Source: Ophiosphaerella korrae (taxonomy: Eukaryota; Ascomycota; Dothideomycetes; Pleosporales; Phaeosphaeriaceae). Taken from it: DNA of 13,130 nucleotides. Positions within the stretch are counted from its first letter, which is position 1; every line of letters begins with the position of its first letter. The notes beneath the pieces were generated by a model. That model had not been told where the DNA came from. It saw nothing but the letters and a program-made list of their open reading frames with translations, and did not search any database. This document shows positions 9,629 through 13,130 of the stretch, in pieces. The stretch lies in contig JALNQF010000830.1 of NCBI GenBank assembly GCA_028456385.1, positions 1 to 13,130 of the forward strand, in the 5' to 3' direction. The position numbers were made by a program, and so were the translations under genes.

Positions 9629-10067
9629 TATTATAGTAAGATAGTTTTTAACTAGAAAGTAGGGTAAACTACTTATAAGCTAGACCTAGCTAATAGAGGC
9701 CTAGGCCTAAGGATAGACCTAGCATAAGAAAGAGAGATAGTATTACAATACTAAGTAGTAGGTAAGCTATTGTATTGTACGTAATTAGGCTAGGGGATAC
9801 AGCGTAGTAGAATACGTAACTATTTAGTAGTAAACGCTCTAGAGCAAACGCTCTAGAGTAAACACTCTAGAATAAGCGCTCTAGAGCAAACGCTCTAGAG
9901 TAAGCGCTTAGGAATAAACGCTAGATAGTAAGTATATAGGAACGTTAATAGACCTTTATAGACTATTGTGTTTAATCTCTTCTTTACTTCTTATCTTAAT
10001 AGAGTATTACAACTAATACTTTAATTAGATTCTTATCTACCTATTAATACTTATATACCTCGTAATA
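9629..10067 (+). repeat. Probable 3' LTR of element B
   Basis: The start TATTATAG follows a polypurine tract, and CCTCGTAATA at 10058-10067 could be a mutated GTAACA end, giving 439 bp, close to the 432 and 461 bp of the other LTRs here. TATATAGGAACG at about 9930-9941 could be a TATA region. There is no second copy in the window to compare, so the right end could equally be ATTACA at 10011. A 14-bp tandem array lies inside. Confidence 0.42.
9832..9929. repeat. Seven-unit 14-bp tandem repeat
   Basis: Units of AAACGCTCTAGAGY start at 9832, 9846, 9860, 9874, 9888, 9902 and 9916, the last two degenerate. Each good unit holds the palindrome CTCTAGAG, part of GCTCTAGAGC where complete. Position upstream of the TATA-like word in the inferred LTR fits an enhancer-type repeat. 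No Cas genes or unique spacers, so not CRISPR. Confidence 0.85.
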
Positions 10068-10185
10068 CTCTAATAAGAGCTAACTATTAATTAAGTTAAG
10101 TAACTAACTTATTTATTAACCTCGCCCGTCTTATAGAAGCCTACTTGCCCTCGTTACCTTTACCTAGTTCTAAGGTCTTAATAGA
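10068..10185. other. Unassigned segment between elements B and C
   Basis: About 120 bases with no clear match to element A at the corresponding position. The + strand is pyrimidine-rich and frame +2 reads a protein-like stretch (NLFINLARLIEAYLPSLPLP) with TAA stops at 10088 and 10097. It may be more of the LTR, the start of an internal region, or the edge of a deletion. Clear similarity to element A starts near 10186 with TATCTAGTCCTAAATATA. Confidence 0.4.
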
Positions 10186-11622
10186 TATCTAGTCCTAAAT
10201 ATACTTAGAATAGCCGCAATACTTAAAAGAACGAGTAGTAAGCTAGATAAATAGATTTAGAAAGTAACACAAGAAGTACCTAAAGAGATAGAAAAACTAG
10301 AAACTTAGAAAGGATTAGTATAAGCCTATAGAAGAACGTATATCCTAAGAAAAATCTAAAGAGAATTTATATAACAATTCTACAAACTACTAGTATATAG
10401 ATACTAAGGGATTAATAAAACTTTTAATAGGTTACTATAGGACTATTATATCCTAAAAGTAAAATAACTAGTAATAGAGGTATTATAAGACTATATAGAA
10501 TACTAACAAAATAAGTATAGTAGGTATATACTATATAGAATATTATAACTAGTAGAAGTACTAGAATAACTATAAAGAGTTATTATAATAGACTTTATTA
10601 CAAAGTTACCTAAGTCTAAAGACCTAATATTAGGAGTTAAATATAATAGAATCTTAATAATAGTAGATAAACTTATAAAGTATATATACTTTAGACTATA
10701 TAAAGAGAAAAGTAGAATAGAAGTTACTATATATTAGGTTTTAGGAACTATAATTAGCTAATATAGACTACTAGACAAGATTATTATAGATAGAAATATA
10801 AGATTTATATTAAAATTATAGGGAATAATAATAGCGTAATTAGGAATTAAATATATAATATCTATAGTATACTACCTATAAATAGATAGATAATTAGAAC
10901 GAATAAATTAGATAGTAGAATAATACTTAAGATACTACCTTAATTATAACTAGAACAACTAGGTATAATTACTACCTATAGTATAGTTAGTATATAATAG
11001 TATAAAGAATATAGTAATAGGAGTATTACTTTTCTTTATAAATTATAGATTTAAACCTAATATATACTAGATACTAAGAAACTAGATATCTTAGTCTCTA
11101 AGAAGAGAAAACTTTACTAATAGACTTAGAGATATATATAATTAACTAAGATAGGACGTAGAGTTCTTATACAATTAAATAATAAAATACTATAATAAGA
11201 AGTATAAATAAGGACCTTAATTTAGAAAGGGAGAAAAAGTATAGTTAGTTAGAAAGAATATTAAGAGTAAATAACCTAGTTTAAAACTAGACTACGCTAA
11301 GATAAGACTATATAAAATAGAGAAAGAAATTACACTAGTTATATTTAAACTAAAGCTACTAAACAAGATAAGGATATACCTAACCTTTTATATAGTACTA
11401 CTTAAGATAGTATTATAAGACGTAGAACTACTAGTATATAAAGTAGATACGTATAGAGAATAAGAAAAATAAGAAGTTAAGAAAATCCTAGTATACTAGT
11501 TCTATAATAGAAGAAACTACTACTTAGTAGAATAGATAGGTATAAATAAAAAAGGATAACTATAGGAAAAAATATAGGAACTAGAGGATAACCTTAATTA
11601 CCCTAAGAAACTAGAGGAGTTC
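10186..11622 (+). pseudogene. pol: Element C pol fragment: integrase and chromodomain
   Basis: Frame +1 from YLVLNILRIAAILKR reads through a zinc finger whose His and Cys ligands are all Tyr (KLLVYRY*GINKTF, DYIEY*QNKYSR), then the integrase core with DFITKLPKSKDLILG (Asp at 10591-10593), IIIDRNIRFI and a LERIN block holding the third acidic residue. After that come the FRKGEKV and KLDYAKIRLYKIEKE region and a chromodomain (YYLVE*IGINKKG to NLNYPKKLEEF). The next codon is TAA 11623-11625. It matches element A codon by codon, with independent RIP changes. Broken by many TAA/TAG stops and lacking gag, protease and RT. Confidence 0.86.
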
Positions 11623-11946
11623 TAAAGTTAAAACCCTCTAGAACGCCTAGTAGTAAACTAAGAGAACTAATATTACTACTATTAAATAGAGAGACAATAG
11701 AAATACTTAATGTAGGACCTACTATAATAACACTAAATACCTTATCTAAGTCTAGCTTAGCTTCTAGAGCTACTAACTATTTAGCTAACTTCTTATTATT
11801 TAATACTTTTATCTTATAAAGATAAGAGAAATAAGCTTAATTTTCTACTAGCTTACTTTATACAAGCTCTTAGATCTACTTATACTTAGCTTTAGCCTCT
11901 ACAATTTAAGATAGTAATTTCTCTTAAGTCTAGTTAATAGCTCTCC

Positions 11947-11992
11947 CTATTATTACTAAGCCTAGACGTAAGAATAAGTATAATAAACGTAC
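11947..11992 (-). other. 46-nt spliceosomal intron in the antisense gene of element C
   Basis: In the sense of the antisense gene it begins GTACGT and ends ATAG. Removal joins T (11993) to GG (11946-11945) as TGG and moves the frame in the same direction as in element A. Length and position equal those of the element A intron at 1419-1464, and the following exon starts align (GGAGAGCTATTAAC versus GGCGAGCCGTTAAT). Confidence 0.75.
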
Positions 11993-12291
11993 ACTTAGAA
12001 AGAGAGACACTAGATATATTACAAGAACTACGTATGTTTACACGAATACACACCTTATAAGCCTTACTATTATTTGTAGAAATAATATAAAGAAGAAACT
12101 TAAGGTTTAACTTAAGAGAAGTATAATAAGAATAAAGAAATATCTTAACACTATTACGTAATACGCGATTAGTAAGGAGATAGTAATAACGTATAGACAA
12201 AACAACTATAGAGAGTAATAAAGAACTATAAATTGACAAAGAAAGTAGATTAATAACTTTAGCTCTAGGATAGATAAACGAGGGCCTACCT

Positions 12292-12305
12292 AGAGGAGGA
12301 GATAG
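12292..12305 (+). other. Polypurine tract of element C
   Basis: AGAGGAGGAGATAG stands directly before the TGTTAC start of the LTR and is much less mutated than its counterpart in element A. Confidence 0.72.
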
Positions 12306-12630
12306 TGTTACAATAGTAACAAGAGAGTTACAGATAGAACTAATTAGCCCTACGATAATTAACCCAGACTCGTATAACTCTAAGGGAAACGAACTCGACT
12401 AGGAAGCTACACATAATTAGGACACCTAGGGTAATCCGTAATCTGTAGACTCTTGGTATTAGCAGATTACAGATCAGGGTAATCTGCGATCTATTAGTCT
12501 TAGCAACCCTAGATCAACAGATCACAACGAATATATAATCAGTAGCAATGCGCATCATTAGGATGGCATCGGCAATTCAATCCTTTAACTACAGAACGCT
12601 AGTACAAGACAGTTGCGAAACATCTTCTAC

Positions 12631-12639
12631 TATTTATAG
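12631..12639 (+). promoter_or_regulatory. Possible TATA box of the element C LTR
   Basis: TATTTATAG, conserved at the matching place in both element A LTRs. It stands in a part of the LTR that is not RIP-damaged, so the TA-rich word is less likely to be a by-product of mutation than elsewhere. Confidence 0.4.
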
Positions 12640-12700
12640 TTATTGCAGATCCCTACACGAGCTTTTACCATCACCTCACAATCCACCAACCACCCCAAAG

Positions 12701-12724
12701 ACAGGTACCTGTAGTCGACGACAG
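12701..12724. repeat. Overlapping palindromes near the LTR end
   Basis: ACAGGTACCTGT (12701-12712) is a perfect 12-bp palindrome, overlapped by the near-palindrome CTGTAGTCGACGACAG (12709-12724). The same block is still visible in both element A LTRs as GTCGTCGACTACAGGTACC and its mutated form. Confidence 0.7.
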
Positions 12725-12737
12725 GAGACCCGTAACA

Positions 12738-13130
12738 CGCGACCTACGAGCTTAAAAGCTTAGCTAAGCCTTCTATTAAATCTTAGTTTAAAAAAGCCTC
12801 CTTAAGCACGAGGTTTATAGTCTTAGACAGGCTCTTACTAATAAGAGACTGCGTAAGAAGTAAGGCAAGCCTCTACCTCTAGAGCAGTATGATGAGTATA
12901 ATAGTAGAGCTATATTCTAGTCTCCTAAGAAGGTAGAGAAAGCACGTAATCGTCAGCAGCAGCAGGAGCTAGAAGAGGAGCAGCAGAAACTCTAGAAAGC
13001 TAAGAGAGCTCGTACACGAGAGGAGCGGAAGCAGGCTAAGTTTCAGGCACTTCAGCAGCGGCGTGCAGCAAGAGCAGCAACTCGAGTAGCACGTGAGAAT
13101 GAGAGGGCTGAGAAGGCAGCAGAACAGGCC
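12738..13130 (+). pseudogene. C-terminal part of a pogo/Fot1-like DDE transposase, lightly RIP-mutated
   Basis: One frame is readable from the first base after the element C LTR to the window end (131 codons). It contains LLKHEVYSLRQALTNKRLRKK, GKPLPLEQYDEYNSRAIF and *SPKKVEKARNRQQQQE (family FWSPRKV), then a long Gln/Lys/Arg/Ala-rich helical tail (REERKQAKFQALQQRRAA). This layout is typical of the C-terminal end of fungal pogo/Fot1 (Tc1/mariner superfamily) transposases, which cut and paste DNA. The catalytic domain is absent, either cut off by element C or never in the window. Stops at 12753, 12765, 12777, 12789, 12861, 12918 and 12993 are TAA or TAG and thin out to the right; from 12996 the frame is open to the edge. 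The coding strand keeps many CAG codons there. Confidence 0.78.

Larger units (their letters stand above)
1..10067 (+). mobile_element. Element B: RIP-degraded Ty3/gypsy chromovirus, interrupted by element A
   Basis: Element B reads left to right and enters the window in the middle of pol. Its order is RT tail, RNase H, [element A inserted], integrase zinc finger, integrase core, GPY/F-type region, chromodomain, antisense accessory frame, polypurine tract and a probable 3' LTR. The order RT, RNase H, integrase with a terminal chromodomain is diagnostic of chromoviruses. Frame +1 is kept on both sides of the insertion because element A plus one target duplication is 7074 bases, a multiple of three. 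The 5' LTR, gag, protease and most of RT lie outside the window on the left. The right end is inferred from a TGTTAC/GTAACA-type pair and is tentative. Confidence 0.8.
11603..12398 (-). pseudogene. Antisense accessory gene of element C: Cys motif plus coiled coil, one intron
   Basis: Homologue of the antisense gene at 1013-1796. Exon 1 runs from 12398 (after TAG 12399-12401, inside the LTR) to 11993 with 135 codons and no stop, the longest open stretch in the damaged part of the window. It includes AKVINLLS, SVKIFLYSYYTSLKL and a Cys-x2-Cys-x8-Cys pattern whose first Cys is now Tyr (YKVCIRVNIRSSC), then NISSVSLSK. Intron 11947-11992 follows. Exon 2 reads WRAIN and a Lys/Leu/Gln-type helix with ALEAKLDLDKV, ending FNFRTPLVS at TAG 11603-11605. 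Stops in exon 2 (11930, 11924, 11906, 11876, 11870, 11858, 11837 and one near 11780) are TAA/TAG. Net exon length differences from element A are multiples of three. No ATG is visible in exon 1. Function unknown. Confidence 0.7.
10186..12737 (+). mobile_element. Element C: 5'-incomplete relative of element A
   Basis: The sequence aligns with the reverse complement of 3215-660: RNase H/integrase junction, integrase, chromodomain, antisense gene, polypurine tract, LTR. It reads left to right, opposite to element A. Its LTR is 432 bp and differs from A's in the middle, so it is a separate subfamily. The left part is missing in this window. It could be deleted, or element B may have inserted into C so that the rest lies to the left, outside the window. 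The 5 bases after its LTR (CGCGA) have no partner here. Confidence 0.82.
12306..12737 (+). repeat. 3' LTR of element C, lightly mutated
   Basis: 432 bp, TGTTACAATAGTAAC...CCGTAACA. It aligns with the reverse complement of the element A LTRs at both ends but not in the centre. There it has its own repeats, including a perfect 9-bp inverted repeat (GCAGATTAC 12462-12470, GTAATCTGC 12479-12487), instead of A's 55-bp tandem units. The right half keeps many CpA dinucleotides and so has largely escaped RIP. An internal-side polypurine tract and pol sequence show it is a 3' LTR and not a solo LTR. Confidence 0.88.

Noticed and set aside
9832..9929. CRISPR-like array
   Set aside because: Units are 14 bp, directly adjoining with no spacers, no cas genes, and the context is a fungal retrotransposon.
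11934..12239. 101-codon open frame as a separate gene
   Set aside because: Its start is a TTG in the middle of a longer open exon, and its last part and stop lie inside the inferred intron; it is part of the antisense gene of element C.
1..12300. Mitochondrial or bacterial AT-rich DNA
   Set aside because: The readable proteins are Ty3/gypsy with chromodomains, LTRs and target duplications are present, and the bias is the CpA-to-TpA pattern of RIP rather than even AT richness.
12306..12737. Solo LTR
   Set aside because: A polypurine tract and family-specific pol and antisense sequence stand directly on its left, and its flanks do not form a 5-bp duplication.
12548..12763. 71-codon open frame starting with ATG on the + strand
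   Set aside because: It lies almost entirely inside the LTR of element C and runs over its end into another frame of the transposase; the other LTRs do not keep it open, and it has no recognisable protein features.

Overview
The window looks like a repeat graveyard in the nuclear genome of a filamentous ascomycete fungus. From the left edge to about 12.4 kb the DNA is extremely TA-rich and almost free of open frames. Recognisable Ty3/gypsy (chromovirus) proteins can still be read through it, and the in-frame stops I located along them are TAA or TAG. The amino-acid changes (Cys to Tyr, His to Tyr, Asp to Asn, Gly to Arg) are those made by C-to-T and G-to-A transitions at CpA/TpG sites. This is the signature of repeat-induced point mutation (RIP). 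It fades to the right, and the last few hundred bases are nearly normal fungal coding DNA.

Layout. (1) Element B, + strand: the RT tail and RNase H (1-659), then after an interruption integrase and chromodomain (7729-9177), a polypurine tract and a tentative LTR (about 9629-10067) holding a 14-bp tandem repeat. (2) Element A, - strand, complete: two 461-bp LTRs (660-1120 and 7268-7728), a 5-bp target duplication CTAGT, and a single gag-pol frame of about 5.4 kb. A sits inside B's pol; removing A plus one CTAGT rejoins B's frame. (3) An unassigned stretch (10068-10185). (4) Element C, + strand, same family as A but another subfamily, present only from the RNase H/integrase junction to its 3' LTR (10186-12737). 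(5) The C-terminal part of a pogo/Fot1-like DDE transposase (12738-13130), directly abutting C's LTR.

The most interesting content is on the antisense strand of the retrotransposons. In A and C the space between pol and the 3' LTR holds an antisense gene whose first exon runs out of the LTR. It encodes a Cys-rich motif, is interrupted by a 46-nt GT-AG intron at the same place in both copies (splitting a TGG codon), and continues as a Gln/Lys/Leu-rich probable coiled coil. Net length differences between copies are multiples of three in both exons. Element B, a different family, carries at the same place another antisense frame of similar design (Cys-x2-Cys-x6-Cys, then a charged helical region). 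Both are RIP-broken here, but they point to a class of antisense accessory genes carried by fungal chromoviruses. No intact gene, tRNA, rRNA or CRISPR array was seen.
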